A stretch of DNA of 64,000 nucleotides from Gossypium raimondii (taxonomy: Eukaryota; Streptophyta; Magnoliopsida; Malvales; Malvaceae): assembly GCF_025698545.1 (NCBI RefSeq), contig NC_068569.1, positions 2,976,001-3,040,000 of the forward strand, written 5' to 3'. Positions 38,301 to 50,800 of this stretch are shown piece by piece. The notes beneath the pieces are model-generated. The model was not told where the DNA came from. It ran no database searches and was given only the letters and a program-made list of their open reading frames with translations. Within the stretch, counting starts at the first letter, position 1. Every line of letters starts with the position of its first letter. The translations under genes and the position numbers were made by a program.

Positions 38301-41300
38301 TACATGACATAAGAAACAACTTTTAACACTTCTAAAAACGTTGGTTGTTACTTTATTCATATTACAGTTTCCAAACCATTACTGAAAACAAAAAGAAAGT
38401 TCTATAATTTATACTTTACTCAAGAATGACAAACAAGACAAGATTGAAAGCTATCTTCTAGGGTGACCCACCTAAAAAGATCAGCAGCCATCTGCATATG
38501 CAATGTAGATTTCTGATCTTTAACAACTGAAGAATCATGCTCTCTTCCAGGGGAAAATTCAACGTTTCCCAGATGCAAAATAGCAGCCAAGGTGCGAAAT
38601 ATAGCTTCCTGATAAAAAAAATCACAATAGCAAAAGTTAATCCAGGAAAAAATAATTCAAAAGTAAAAGATAAGTGTAATATTTTCAAACCTGTTCCTCA
38701 TGACTGATGCCAACAATATCCATTGCCCTCCTTGCCTTCATATATTCCTCTGCATTGCTTACTCCTTCAAGGTCATATGTCTTGCTTTGATTTAAATAGT
38801 GAAAGTGGCTTGGATGGCCTAATTTGTACTTTTCTGCATCCTGAACAAAAAAAGTGATAGGGATGAAAATATGCCAGTTAAGGGATTAAGTGACCTAAGC
38901 CCTTATTTTATATCCCGACATTAATGAAATAACCTTCTAAATTCTAATAATACAATTCAGCTCAACAAAAGCCGTTTTTAAAAAGTAAAAGTAGTATAAT
39001 ACTACAACAGCAGTTTTCTTATAGGCGTACATGAAGTATGTTAACAAAAACATTTGTAGGAAAAATTCAACAACATGAAGAGTAAAAAAAGGAACTACGC
39101 AATCAAACAAAACAGCATTATAACATGCGTATATGCATACTAATTAAACATAATATTAGCAATAAAAGAAAGTGCAGCAATCTCAACATTAAACAAAACA
39201 CTCTCAAGCATATATACAGCATGTACACAAACTCTAAACATGGATAAACACGATGAGATAGAAAATGAAGAAAAGAAAAAGGGAAAAAGAGACATATATG
39301 GCCAAAATAACAAGATAAAGGTAAGACAGATTACTTTCCCAGATGCACACAACTGGTAGAAGCAGTGATAATTCCTCTCAGGATCTGTTATCTGAACAAC
39401 GCGAGACCGTTCAAGAAGGTAAGTTCTGACTGCAGCACCAGATATTCTACCATTTGCATCGAATTGGATCTCAACAAACTTTCCAAAGCGACTGCCACAA
39501 ACAAATTAAGCATAAGGATTAAACAATAGTACAAGATAAATAAATTATATCCTCTGTCGCTTGTATCTTGTTAGCATACAACTGTAAACTGGAATGTAAT
39601 ATGGAAATAGCCCAAGCTTAACAGATTCTGAGTTGCAATGATATGGCTTTATGTGACACATTCAAATAAAGTCATCTTATATTCTCCCATCTTGATGCAT
39701 TTAAAACATATACTGATACAGAAGCAAAAGAACAAACTACATGGTTTCATCTATCTTGCATGATTATAGCTATAATCATGATACTTACCACACCACAGAT
39801 TGAATCAACAATACAGATCACACAAAAATTGTACTCATGAAGAACAACTATATAAGGGCAGTAGTGAAGAAAAAAATCAAAGATTAGAGAAACAACATGG
39901 ATTAGTAGGATAAGATCAGCAACAATGTAAAAGAAGCTAAACTCTTACTTCGAACTTTGTTATTAGATCTATTTGAAAAGAACTATAATCCTATACACTG
40001 CTGATGGAGTATATAAACTCAACAAGAAAGTATATGCACTAGCCAGTAGCCACATGTATTTTGTGAAACTTGTTCTAAATCTCACCTCGAATTGTCGTTT
40101 CTAACAGTCCTTGCATTTCCAAAAGCCTCCAAGAGCGGATTTGACTGAATGAAAAAGGAAATGAAATCAAGAGCAAGTTGGTAGCAAAGAGGGGTAGCGC
40201 ATTCCAAGAGTGTGTAAGAAAACATGAACTAGGCTAAACTGCATAATTAGTTTATAGGATCCTCTATTAAGCTTCCATGAAACTACAAAATAAGAAAAAT
40301 AAAGGTTTGATCCATTCTAAAAGTAATCTGCTATAAAGTTTGATCCATTCTAAAAGTAATCTGCTATCAACCTAGAGCAAAAAATGCTAGTAGCTGCCAA
40401 ACTTTCATAAGACAGCGGGCTACCTGACATGCCAGTCCACCCACTCACCCCCACCCCTCAAAGGAAAGCGAAAACAGAGAGACCACATTTAGCAGTAAGA
40501 GAAAAACCTAATAATAGCAAAATAAAAAAGTTTATATATGTAACCATGGTATTTAAGTAATAATAAAGTAAGTCAACTTATGCCATCTTACTTCCAGAAC
40601 TTGCTGCTCAACAGTTCGGTCATCACCAGCTGCACGGCCTCCAACAAAAGTAAGATATTGCATGATAAGTTTTGTTGTCTCAGTTTTACCAGCCCCACTT
40701 TCTCCACTGACTAGTATAGACTGGCTTCGACCCTCATTCATCATTGCCCTAGGTTATAAAACAAGGGGTTTAATAGATACCAGCTGAATCATGCCATAAG
40801 CAAAATTATGGATCAAGCATCCAGACAAAGATGACATACCTGTATGATACATCAGCCACAGCGAAAACATGGGGGCTTAGCTCACCAAATGGAGCACCCT
40901 TGTACTGCTCCATCATATGCACATTGTAAAGATGAGGAAGTTTTGTGAACGGATTAACGGCTATCAAAATGCTTCCTGTATACGTCTATAAAAGAGAAAC
41001 ATCTTTGTAACTGGTTTGGTAGCAGAAAATTTACCAACTAAGGATACCAAGAAAATCAGAAAATGTTATACAAATAATGCACAAGTGCATGAGCGAACAC
41101 ATCGCGTAACCAATGAGAATAAAAAATGGTTTCTTTTTAAACTAAAATATGTTAGTCATGACTTGCTAAAGACCACTGATAACAACACACAAAAGATCAG
41201 AGTCAATCACTAATAATCTCATAATGAAACTAGAAAACCAAATTGGAAAAATACAAATTTAGTCAGCAGTGTCTCATCAAATGAATGAAGCTATACAAGT

Positions 41301-42233
41301 AAGAGAAAAGAACATGTCTAGATAACTAGTAAAAACTCCACATTAACTTGTCCATATGGTACGCTGACTGAAAGAACATATTACATTAGAAAAGAACATA
41401 TTGCATGATAACCATGGAACATAAATCTCGTTGACCACAATTTACATCATCGTGGCAATAAGTAAGAAATAAACAAAAAGGAAAGAAACTAAACGGGTTT
41501 CTTAATTAATACGAGGGGATGACTAGTGTTTCAATGCGCCAACACATGGAACCAAGATTCAAGCATTTATGGGAAATATATTTTTAACCAAATTTGGAAG
41601 ACAGGCTGCATAGTGGATCACAAACACCATAATTCCATTAATACGTAACTCAAAGATAATATATCCAACATGGCGGTTCAGACGTCAGAACAAATTCATC
41701 ATCAAATTTAAGTAACAAATCAAACATATTGATCATATGTTATAATCATTACCATTTTGAACATCTACAAAGAAAATATGCACGAAAAACCAATAATTAA
41801 GTTCACAACTTAGCATAATTTTGAACATCACTTGAGTAGCTAACGGAATCAAACTTACATAAATATCATTCAAAGCATATCTCCTCTGGAGATTATAAAG
41901 CACACCGGGCTCATTCAAATAAGTCAACTTCGTCATATCATCAACTCCTCCATGTTCTTCCTCTTCATCCGCATCTCTAGGAAACAATTTCTCTGGCAAA
42001 GCTAACACCTGAACAACGAAAATGAAACCAACAAGTTCAAAAATAAGCAAACAAATACTATTCAAAACACCCAAAAGAATTTAAAAACAAACGGAAATGA
42101 ATGAAACTTATACCGTTTTACCGGAGCCAATTTGGAGTTGGACCTGCTTGCCTCTGCAATCAGTAATTTCAGCTGGAACCCAAGCCAAGTGCTTGTCCTC
42201 AACCCAAACCTTAGCACCCTTGCGGAAATTCAT
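26340..42233 (-). CDS. Class XI myosin heavy chain (XI-J-like)
   Basis: 38 coding exons, 4554 nt, 1517 aa, complete. Exons: 42233-42114, 42008-41859, 40985-40840, 40748-40592, 40144-40086, 39491-39335, 38840-38691, 38608-38472, 37792-37646, 37513-37412, 37295-37238, 37143-37042, 36510-36473, 36376-36250, 36158-35985, 34355-34224, 33529-33420, 33047-32987, 32852-32675, 32151-31946, 31664-31545, 31011-30913, 30582-30361, 30161-30022, 29850-29739, 29549-29499, 29381-29292, 29161-28991, 28820-28668, 28396-28220, 27817-27683, 27482-27412, 27331-27232, 27163-27107, 27026-26970, 26882-26802, 26722-26640, 26463-26340. N-terminal SH3-like region ([10 protein letters not shown]), motor with P-loop GESGAGKT (154-161) and DIYGFECF, a series of IQ light-chain sites (about 735-860), coiled coil (about 860-1060), then a DIL globular tail. 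It should move organelles along actin. The XI-J subclass is a judgement from memory. Two introns start with GC. Confidence 0.96.
35568..35854. mobile_element. MITE-like inverted-repeat element inside myosin intron 15
   Basis: The arms are long and diverged. The left starts GGCTAATGTCGCAATTTGGC and the right, reversed, starts GGCTTAAGTCACGATTGGGC. Both continue through TTTGGTACCTAA and CTTTTTTTAT blocks and an AACTATCATTTT block. The element is about 287 bp, non-coding and bounded by A-rich DNA, which may hide the target duplication. It lies in the 1.6 kb intron between exons 35985 and 34355, the largest region of that intron without splice function. Confidence 0.7.
40301..40367. repeat. Tandem duplication of about 33 bp in myosin intron 4
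   Basis: The unit starting TTTGATCCATTCTAAAAG and ending AATCTGCTAT occurs twice in a row with only a one-base difference at the junction. It is purely intronic and probably a recent slippage or repair product. Confidence 0.85.
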
Positions 42234-42480
42234 GTTTGGTTCCTGAGAAAATTTGGAAAATTCAAGAAACTAAGGAAGAAAATTAATTAAAATGAAACCC
42301 TAAAGAATCTCGTTCTGTTTGTTTGTTAGTTAGAGTGAAGTAAAATGTGGGTGCGACGAGTGTGACATTGGAAATTTCAAAGAAACCCTAAACGGACATA
42401 GAAAGACAAAAGGAGAGAGAGAGAGATTACGGGCAAGTTATTAGCTGTGAATTTTTTCGACTTCCCGCCCTAACTGCAGC
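42234..42480 (-). promoter_or_regulatory. Myosin 5' leader with a leader intron
   Basis: An acceptor (TTTTCTCAG then GAACCAAAC and the ATG) at 42242/42243 pairs with a donor (CTTGCCC then GTAATC) at 42431/42430, giving a leader intron of about 190 bp rich in GA on the + strand (CT in the transcript). A leader intron next to the start is common in plant myosin XI genes. The transcription start was not located. Confidence 0.5.
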
Positions 42481-45267
42481 TGTAGACTCTAAACAATATT
42501 GAACGAGTACTATTTTGATTTTCTTTTTCTTTTTTAATATATCGTATCGGACACGTCACTCTTTACTGTGCCCTTTGCTTAGCTTGTGTTTCTCTTATTT
42601 TGGAATGTAAATACAAATTTTTATAAATTTACTGGAGCGGGCGGGACAAGTTTGCTTGTTCTTCATAACTTTGACTGTTTGTTTGGTTACTGGGAAAATT
42701 GAAATTTTCAAATCTTGAAAGAGAAGGGAAAACCCCAATGTTTTCGAAACTTTGAATTTGCGTGGGGATGCCCAGGAGCTGTAATCTATTCATATTCAAC
42801 TCTAGCTTCAGTTAACTTTTGATTTTTCAACGCTCCATTTCTTCTTCTTTTTTTTCTTTTTTTTTTTAAACAAAAATGTTATTGAAGACATTTATTTGTT
42901 TTCCTCCTTTGAAAATTCAAATTTCAAAATCTATTCGTCTTTCACAATTCTTTTACTTTTAATATCAATAATTTAATCTCTTCATTTTTTATTTAACAAA
43001 ATTTTGATTCAACCGGATAACAATTTTAAGATGAAATTCATGAAATATCAAATAAACAAATTAAAATGTTGAATTTGTATTGTAACATCTTTATCTAAAA
43101 CAACATTACAAAAAGGTATAACGAAAATATTTTAGCAAAAATAAAAATAAACTCATTATTAATTGAACTCCAACTATAAAAAAAAAGAATTTTAATTTAC
43201 AAAATGTACTTGAACCTTAATTGTAAAGCATTTTTTACGGTTTTAATAAATGGTGATGTTATGTAGGAACAGTGCAATGAAGTGACACATAATTTGAGTT
43301 GTTTTAATCATCCAAACCAGAAAGGAATGTAAGTTGTTTCGTCATTATTGGCTGATGACAACAAGTCCATTTCACTTGGAGTTACCCCCACTGCATTTTC
43401 TTCTTCCCTCTCAAGGACCAATCCGTTATCAATTTTTTAAATTAGGGCTTTTATGGCTACACATGCCATTCAAGGCTTAGCATGTACCCAATTTTTTAGG
43501 ATAAAACTAAAATATTATGAAATAATAATTTTAAATTTTTAAGAGAATATAAATAAATTAATCAACTTTAAATACGGCTATCATGTTTCGTGGACATTTT
43601 AATTTATTTTAAATTATGTATTGATTTAAGTAGAACGGTGGTTAAAATTTTTGTCACATGGATACAAACTATGTTACACCCTTCTCCGTCATATTGTATA
43701 AAAAAAAACTCATTTTAAGGTATAAATGAGAAAAAAATAGATTTAATATTATAATATTTACATTTTAAAGTATTTGTATATAAAGTGTTGGTGGTTAAAG
43801 TACCAGAAAAGCCCTTATACTTAGGAGCGGATTGAATTTCAATTACCCTTTGTACATTTCAAAATATGTAAATTAGTTCATCCTAAATGACAATGTTTAT
43901 ATACAATACGACATATCCCTTAGTCTAGTACTTAGAATGATTAATAGCTTAATGTCTCGATCCTGTCATTCGAAACTTTAATGAAAAGTTTATAGATGAT
44001 TTACTTCAAACTTATCATTAACAAGTAAAATTTAATGGATATATTATTTTGTACAATTTTAAAATATATACAAATTAATTTACTCATTTTTCTCATAAAA
44101 TGGTTAAACTGCCACCCTTTTTAAGTAAAGAGCTTTTATTGGTGTTGGTTGAAAACAAAAAGCACCGTCAAGAACTTGTTCTGATAATAACATCAAATAT
44201 TACGCAGCTCCAATAAGTTGTCGTTCGCAACCGCATTGAAGCGGCGGCTGCTTTGTCTCACGTCATTGTTACATTCTTTAATTTGTCGCTGCACAGAAAA
44301 ACATTAATCTTAAGTATGTTAAGAAATATGAAGATTTTATTTAACTTTTGGTTGATTAGTGTTAGCTTTTAAGCAAATTTGTAGACCGAAAAAAAGAAAA
44401 AGTATATTACGTTGATATATATATATATATATTGTGCCACAAATCATTCTAGCTCGTTCTATTATGGACTTTTATAGGTTTTTCAATTTTCTCTCTTTTA
44501 AAAAATTGAATTCACATTTTCAAATACAAATGGTATAGCAATAACAATTGTATATTTTTTAAACATGAAAATAACATGTCGCTTCTTCGAAGCGGATGAT
44601 ATGGAATTTTATCAATTCCTAATGTCGTAAATTCATCAATCAAGATATTTCATTAATTTTACAGATTAAATAAAACAATAAAAATGTGCCAATGAAAGTT
44701 AAAATGTTTAAGTTAAACCTATAAATACTTATCAATAAGTAATTGGAAGAAATAGAATTAGATTAAGTTTAAATCTTGAAATTATCATTATTACGAAGAT
44801 TTTACTTAAAAGATCATCCCGATCAAAATAGTACAAATCTCATACCGTTGCTTGTATAATTAAAAGTTGAGATATCTTCCGCTGTTTGTTGTCTTACCTT
44901 ACCGGACATTTTAAAAGGTGTTGATCTCAAATAGCATCTATTTAAACAACTTTAGACATAACTGGAAATTTGCACAGGAATTCTGCTCCTAGAATCTGAT
45001 TCCAAACAATTTAAAATGCAACTTCCGGAAGGATTCCAATGGGATATTGGTTTAAAGAAATTGCTCTTTCATTTCACCCCTGTGCCTTGGCCGTTGGATT
45101 GGAATGTTTCTCCACCCCAAACTATATTCCAAATGGATGATCCAAAGGGAAAGTTCACACCTTTCTTTAAAAAAGAAAAAAAGAGGCAAATATAGGATTA
45201 TATTACGAACTGGGAAATTCTCAATAAGAAAAAAAAGGGTTGCTCCTAAAGAAATTTGTTTTCATCA
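42481..45267. other. AT-rich intergenic region between myosin and the duplicated membrane protein
   Basis: No coding frame is supported. The left 200 bases hold the divergent myosin promoter. Sequence near 43.2 kb and 43.8-44.1 kb has the look of decayed repeat DNA. A TA microsatellite is at about 44416-44432. Confidence 0.45.
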
Positions 45268-45825
45268 ATGGAGCCTAGAGGTGCTTGCAGATCAAACAGG
45301 TCTTCATTTGAGAAATGGGTGGCAATTGTATTGACCTTTCTAGCTGTGGTTTCACCTCTCTACGTCAACCAAAAGCCAACAGAGCTGGAGCTTGAAGAGC
45401 AATCCATGGACTTCACCTCATGGTTATGTCTCCTGTTTGTGCTACTGCTCTTGGCCTTTGCTTTCTGGCTTTACTTGAACCAGAGCTTTACCAGGTTCGA
45501 CCGTCATTGGATTAGGCCGAGCAGGTATTCATCATATGAAAGACTGGTTGCAATAGGCTTGATAGTCTTAGGTGTTCTTTCTCCTCTTTATATCAACAAG
45601 GGCACGAGTGAGCTCGAACCTGATGAGCAGCCCATCAACTTTGCTTCTTGGTTGCCTCTTCTGCTATTGATATTAACCTTGGCCATCGCTACATTGCTTT
45701 TCTGTGATAGAGGCTGTACGAAGTTCGATCCTAACTGGATTCATAGAGTTGGGGGTTCTTCTGCTGGGATCTTACTGGTTCTTTTGATTCTTGCTGTCGT
45801 TTTGAAGTGTAAGAATGCCGGTTGA
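45268..45825 (+). CDS. Internally duplicated small plant membrane protein, function unknown
   Basis: A single exon encodes 185 aa; the start is the first ATG (MEPRGACRSNRSSFEKWVAI). The protein consists of two homologous halves. Each has a hydrophobic helix ending in SPLYVN or SPLYIN, an acidic turn (TELELEEQ or SELEPDEQ), a second long helix after FTSW or FASW, then a conserved exit motif FTRFDRHWI or CTKFDPNWI. A fifth helix (GILLVLLILAVVLKC) follows the second copy. The predicted layout is five transmembrane segments. I believe plants have related uncharacterised proteins, but no function is known to me. It is tail-to-tail with the GPI-anchored protein gene. Confidence 0.75.
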   Translation: MEPRGACRSNRSSFEKWVAIVLTFLAVVSPLYVNQKPTELELEEQSMDFTSWLCLLFVLLLLAFAFWLYLNQSFTRFDRHWIRPSRYSSYERLVAIGLIVLGVLSPLYINKGTSELEPDEQPINFASWLPLLLLILTLAIATLLFCDRGCTKFDPNWIHRVGGSSAGILLVLLILAVVLKCKNAG

Positions 45826-46572
45826 AGTTGAATTTCTAACAACAGGAAGTGATTCATTAAAGAACACAAGTCATGAAGCTTCTGTTTCTGTCAATGTCTT
45901 GGAGACGAAGGTTCTCTGTTTCATAGTTGCAGCCTTGCAGGTATTAGACCATGTCATTGTAAGAAGAACGAATGTACAGTTTACTGTTAAACTGGTGTTT
46001 TATCCAGTTGTGTACGGTTTCCATAATCCCTGTAACAGGGCTTTACCACAAAGCCAAGCTCTATACTTGACTATATTGGACGCATGGTGTGAATGTAGTT
46101 CAAGTGTTCAACAATGTCACCTGCTCACGTATGCATAAAATGTAGATTCAAGATAAATTTCATGAAGCACCACAAAAACAACATCGAATAGGGGTCTACC
46201 AGGGTGCCAAGCATAACAACATACACCATTCCAAGTGGGAAAGAGAAAAGCCAACGCCTCTTTAAATCGTGGTGTATGATGGTTTCACAAGTCAATGATG
46301 AACAACATGTACCATTCCAAGTGAAAAAAATAAGTAATTGTCATTCCAAGTAGGTTCACTCAATTTGAAGGTTGACACATGAAACTGGAGAATTCAATGG
46401 CACAGTGTGAAACTTGCTCAATGTGAAAAAAGAAACAAATCAATAAAATTATAACAATATATAAACCCCTCCAAAAAACTACTAGAGAGGCTAGCTATAT
46501 ATGGCAATGGACTGAAGCAGGCCTCAGAATGAACAATCTAATGATAAAGAGTTCGGATACTGTAGGGTATGA
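45826..46572. other. Convergent 3' flanks of the membrane-protein and GPI-protein genes
   Basis: This probably holds both 3' UTRs. Three near-copies of ACCATTCCAAGTG (46226, 46311 and, partly, 46343) occur in the middle. The open frame 45815-46138 overlaps the end of the membrane protein and looks like chance. Confidence 0.45.
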
Positions 46573-47837
46573 TCATATTCCGAAGGCATATCCTGCAGCA
46601 ACGAAAGCTGTTATGGCGTACAGCCACATTTGATGAAGTCGAGATAAATCATTAGCACTGCTGCATTCATCATTGGCACCACTAAAGCATCCCGGTCTCG
46701 AGATTTTAGCCACACCACCTTGTGCAACAAAGCTACTGTTATGCTTACCGTTGCTGAAAAGTACACACCAGAAATAGGGACCCCCACCATCGGAGCCGGT
46801 CACACCAGCCCCAACTTCAGTGTGGTTCTTATTGTAAAGAATTTCCAAACTCTTCTCGTTTTTCATCAACATCGAGAAAGCTTCAGAAGGCTTGACGTAT
46901 TTCGATTGGCATCCAAGTAAACGACCAGTGATTGGAGAGAGGGTTGAGGCTTCCACACCACAGTCGGGGGCAAAAGTTTCAGCAAATTCGGAGTCAGCGG
47001 GCTTCTTGGCCTCTCCTACAGCTTTACAGTCACCTTGGTATGCTTTTATATATTGCAAAGCAATGCAGGCCAGGCCTGGGTTGTCGGTGAGAGCCGATGA
47101 CTTGTGAGCTGTCCTATTGGCATTAAGCGCAGCCACCAATTCATCCGCAGGGTTATCGGTTACTTTGGCTACAATTGAACAGTTCCATCATAAGGGCTCC
47201 AGCATAATAATAAAATTAGACCATAAACTGAAACCACAAAGATAGTTCCTCTTCCCTCTTCTATAACAGATGATTATTCCTTATCATAGACAAGCAAGAA
47301 GTATACGGTGGAATTAAATGCATTAAAAATGTTTCCAATCAGAATACACGGAAACCTGAGATGCAAAATAAATTTTCTTTCCTTTGTCCTCCTTTATCAA
47401 CTAAATAAAGGACTGAAAAAATTAAGTCAACTGCCTAAAATACACAGCTTTAAACATGTGATCCAGGGGGGAAAAACTGCTTAAAGAAAGTCATATCAAA
47501 ATGGGCAACCATTCAAGTTTAGACTTTAGAACCGCAATGCCTGAGATTCAGATCAATACTACATCTTACCAACTAATAAATAAAAGAAGCATTTGGAAAA
47601 TACGAAAAAAAAACCCAGAAATAAACATGGAAAAAGGATATAATTCTATAGTTATTAAGCAGATTCATCACTTACTCAGACCAACAGAAAAAGAAAAATA
47701 AACCATATTTTTTAATTTTGTAACAGAAGCTAAAGCTGGATAAGAGAAAGAAGAGGGGAGGGAGACTTACTCTGAGTGTTGGCAGAAACAGATAAGAACA
47801 GAAAAGGAGAAAAAAGAAGCCATAAAACCATTGCCAT
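46573..47837 (-). CDS. GPI-anchored secreted protein (At5g19250/At3g06035-like)
   Basis: Two exons, 47837-47771 and 47168-46573, encode 220 aa. Exon 1 codes for the signal peptide (MAMVLWLLFSPFLFLSVSA). The middle domain (NPADELVAALNANRTAHKSS, CKAVGEAKKPADSEFAETFA, GCQSKYVKPSEAF, and WCVLFSNGKHNSSFVAQGG) matches the plant family annotated as uncharacterised GPI-anchored proteins, with conserved cysteines likely paired and several Asn-X-Ser/Thr glycosylation sites. The C-terminus has Ser/Ala/Asp small residues followed by a hydrophobic tail (MWLYAITAFVAAGYAFGI), the signature for GPI attachment. It should sit on the outer face of the plasma membrane. Its molecular role is unknown. Confidence 0.88.
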
Positions 47838-50800
47838 TGTTGCTGGGTATTTCCCTTTTTTTCCTTAAGTTGCTATGAAGAATATAACTCAGTAGATCTG
47901 ATACAGAAGAAAGAAAGAGTCAGTAAAATGTCTACTTCGTTTCGGTTGCTGTACAACTATGGCTAATCTGTTGTTTTGGTCTTTATTTGCCGACATTACC
48001 ACCATCCGGGTTCTTCTTGGACTTTAAAATAATTATCTCGTGTGGTATACTATTTTAATTTTAAGAAAAATGATTCAATCTACAACACAGATGCATGTGA
48101 TGTGAGGAAGGCAATTTTTCTAAAGCCAACTGTTTTAGTTATAAATTATTATTTTATTATCATAACCCCAAACGTGTTTAAATATTATTTTTGATGTTCA
48201 ATAAAACTTATATGTGAATTAAATATTAATAACTCTGAATTTTTTAGATGCAATCTTATTTATACAAAATAAAATATCTTTAAACATGGTTGGCATATTA
48301 AATAAACACAATTAGGTATAAGGTACATGAACTGTAGGTGCATATTGGGCCATTTGCTCAATTAATGGACCTAAGCAGTGCGTACTCTGAAAGTATCTGA
48401 TATTAAGGTCCCCAACTTCAAATGTTGAATGTCTGTCGTCACAAATTCATGCTTCCAATCAACTGATATCCTTAATGCATATTCCTTCAAATATATGTAT
48501 ATATATCTTTAATGCAACCATTTCTTTGTAGGATCATAGCATTTTTTCTTTTTAACAACAAAATTATGTGACATGATTTAATTGTTTAGAGTTTGCCTTT
48601 TATATATATATAAAACCCATTATGTTTTGACAAAAATTATAATGGAAAATACTTTAAACAATAAAACGGGATAAAAATAAAAAATCGAGTCACTAAATTT
48701 TTCACATTTGAAAGAAAATAATTTAATATTGAATGTAGATGGAGCAGTGATGAACTTGTAATTTTAATTATTTCATTTAAAGATATATTAAGTATAATTT
48801 TTAAAAATATATTTTAATAATTTCGTAATTAAATCGGTGAATCAATTGAAAACGATATTAATTTAATAAAATGCTTAAATACTAATAAAATATGTAAGTA
48901 CAGATAAAAGTGTGGACATTTGATCTTCACTTTCCTCAAGAACAAACCCAACAGGGCTTCTATTAGGGAATAATTGGGTCTTTTACGTCGGGCTTAACCC
49001 TAACACAGCCGGTTGCTGGGCGTCAGGCGTCCAAATGTATCAGCTCAGTTCATCTTTTCTTATCTTTATCTAAGCTCAAAAACATTTTATAGATTAATTG
49101 AACTTTCCAAATGAAATTGCATCATCAAGCCCATATATAACTTTTATCATAAGCTTCATAAATATATTCCAAACATAGTGATGATAATATACATAAACAT
49201 AAATATTTAGAATTTGAAATATAAAATTACATATGAAATTAACAACATGCATACAAAGAAGGGATTGTACGGAATTATGATTCCATTTTATCTTTATCTC
49301 TTTTTAATAGGAGAATGACAAATTGTATTTTTACTTCTGAAAAAATTCAAATCCAACTAAATGCTAAAAGTTAAGAGGAAAATTTTGATTTGTCATCCTC
49401 CTATTATAAAGGGATAAGAATGACGTGGAATCATAGTTTTATACAATTTTTTTCTCCATACATACATCAGATTAACAATACTAAATGCACTACAATTATT
49501 TATCACGACGTTATCATCGGTTGTGAGTTAGTATCGAGTTAACTTGCCACACGAATTCAATTAATAACATTATTAATATACACAACTGATGGAGATAATA
49601 AGTTGTGCATTTTAAAATAAAACTGTATAAAATATATCAAAATGAAGTCTTAGCTTAGTGGTAAATAAAATGCATAATGCAATTGGTTTATGTTTAAATC
49701 TCATTATATGCAATTTTTTTGTTTTTAATGAAAAATATTAAAGTACCATCGAATAATATAACTTATTTTAATTACAGAAAAATATTTCCGTAATTTAACA
49801 ACTGAGTTAATGATTCTGTCGAGAGTGACAATAATGCAACATTTAAAAAAAAAATTCTAACTAAGCCACTATCCAAAAATAAGTAAGATTAATATATACA
49901 TTTCACTTAGCCAAATCAAATGAAAAAGGAAAAAGAAGTCACACTCCAACTCTTATCAATAGACCCAAAGAGGATTGAGAGATTTGTGTTTAGCATTTTC
50001 ACAATACAATCTTTCCTATGAAATCAAGGATCAGTCAGCTGATTTGTGGCTGTCGTTTCTAATATATATTAAAACCAATAAAATTCAGTATTAAATTATA
50101 TCGTCTCTAATATAGTAACATCTCCAAGCTGTATCGCCTTAATAATATCTGTCGTCTTCCTTCCATGTCAGCCACACTGAAGCCCCACATTTCAAATCCT
50201 ATTACCACACCTACAATATGTTTGTGGCTTCATCCTCGCCCAAGACAGTTGTAGGGAACTATAAGAGAAGGGAAAGTGGACCATAATGAAACTGCATATA
50301 ATCAGTCGACGTACGAAAAAAGAATCATTCATGGCTACCAACTGTAAAGTTCACTAACTATAATATATTCATTTATGAAAATACCGATTTAATTTTGTAT
50401 TTATGCAGAGAAAGGCATGCATGTAGCCTACTCCAACTTTAATCTGCCTTACAAGATAGCTTACTACGTAACGAAGTAAGTGGACTATATGTCCGTGCCT
50501 TTTGGCTTTTCATTAGACCGTGACAAGAAAAAAGAGTAATTTTATTGAAAAGTAAAGATAATACAAATACAACCACTAACACCGTCCAAACTTAATTTCG
50601 AATGCATGCAAAGTACCGCATTTTTTTTTTCTTAGTGTAATATATAAAAATTTATCTTCTCTTGCGTAGGCTAGAATCAAATTGTACCTCAACAAATGTT
50701 AGAGGGAGCCATCAATGATTGGTTGGTACATGTGATATCTTACAATAAATCATGATCTTGTAATGAAACTCTAAAGTTGCTATTGGACCCCCTCCATTTT

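Noticed and set aside
40100-40110. Apparent loss of one Ser in the myosin motor motif NDNSSRFGKF
   Set aside because: The codon is split by the intron; joining 40086 to 39491 restores it.
45815-46138. 107-codon frame overlapping the membrane-protein stop
   Set aside because: No signal, domain or start context; it lies in a probable 3' UTR.
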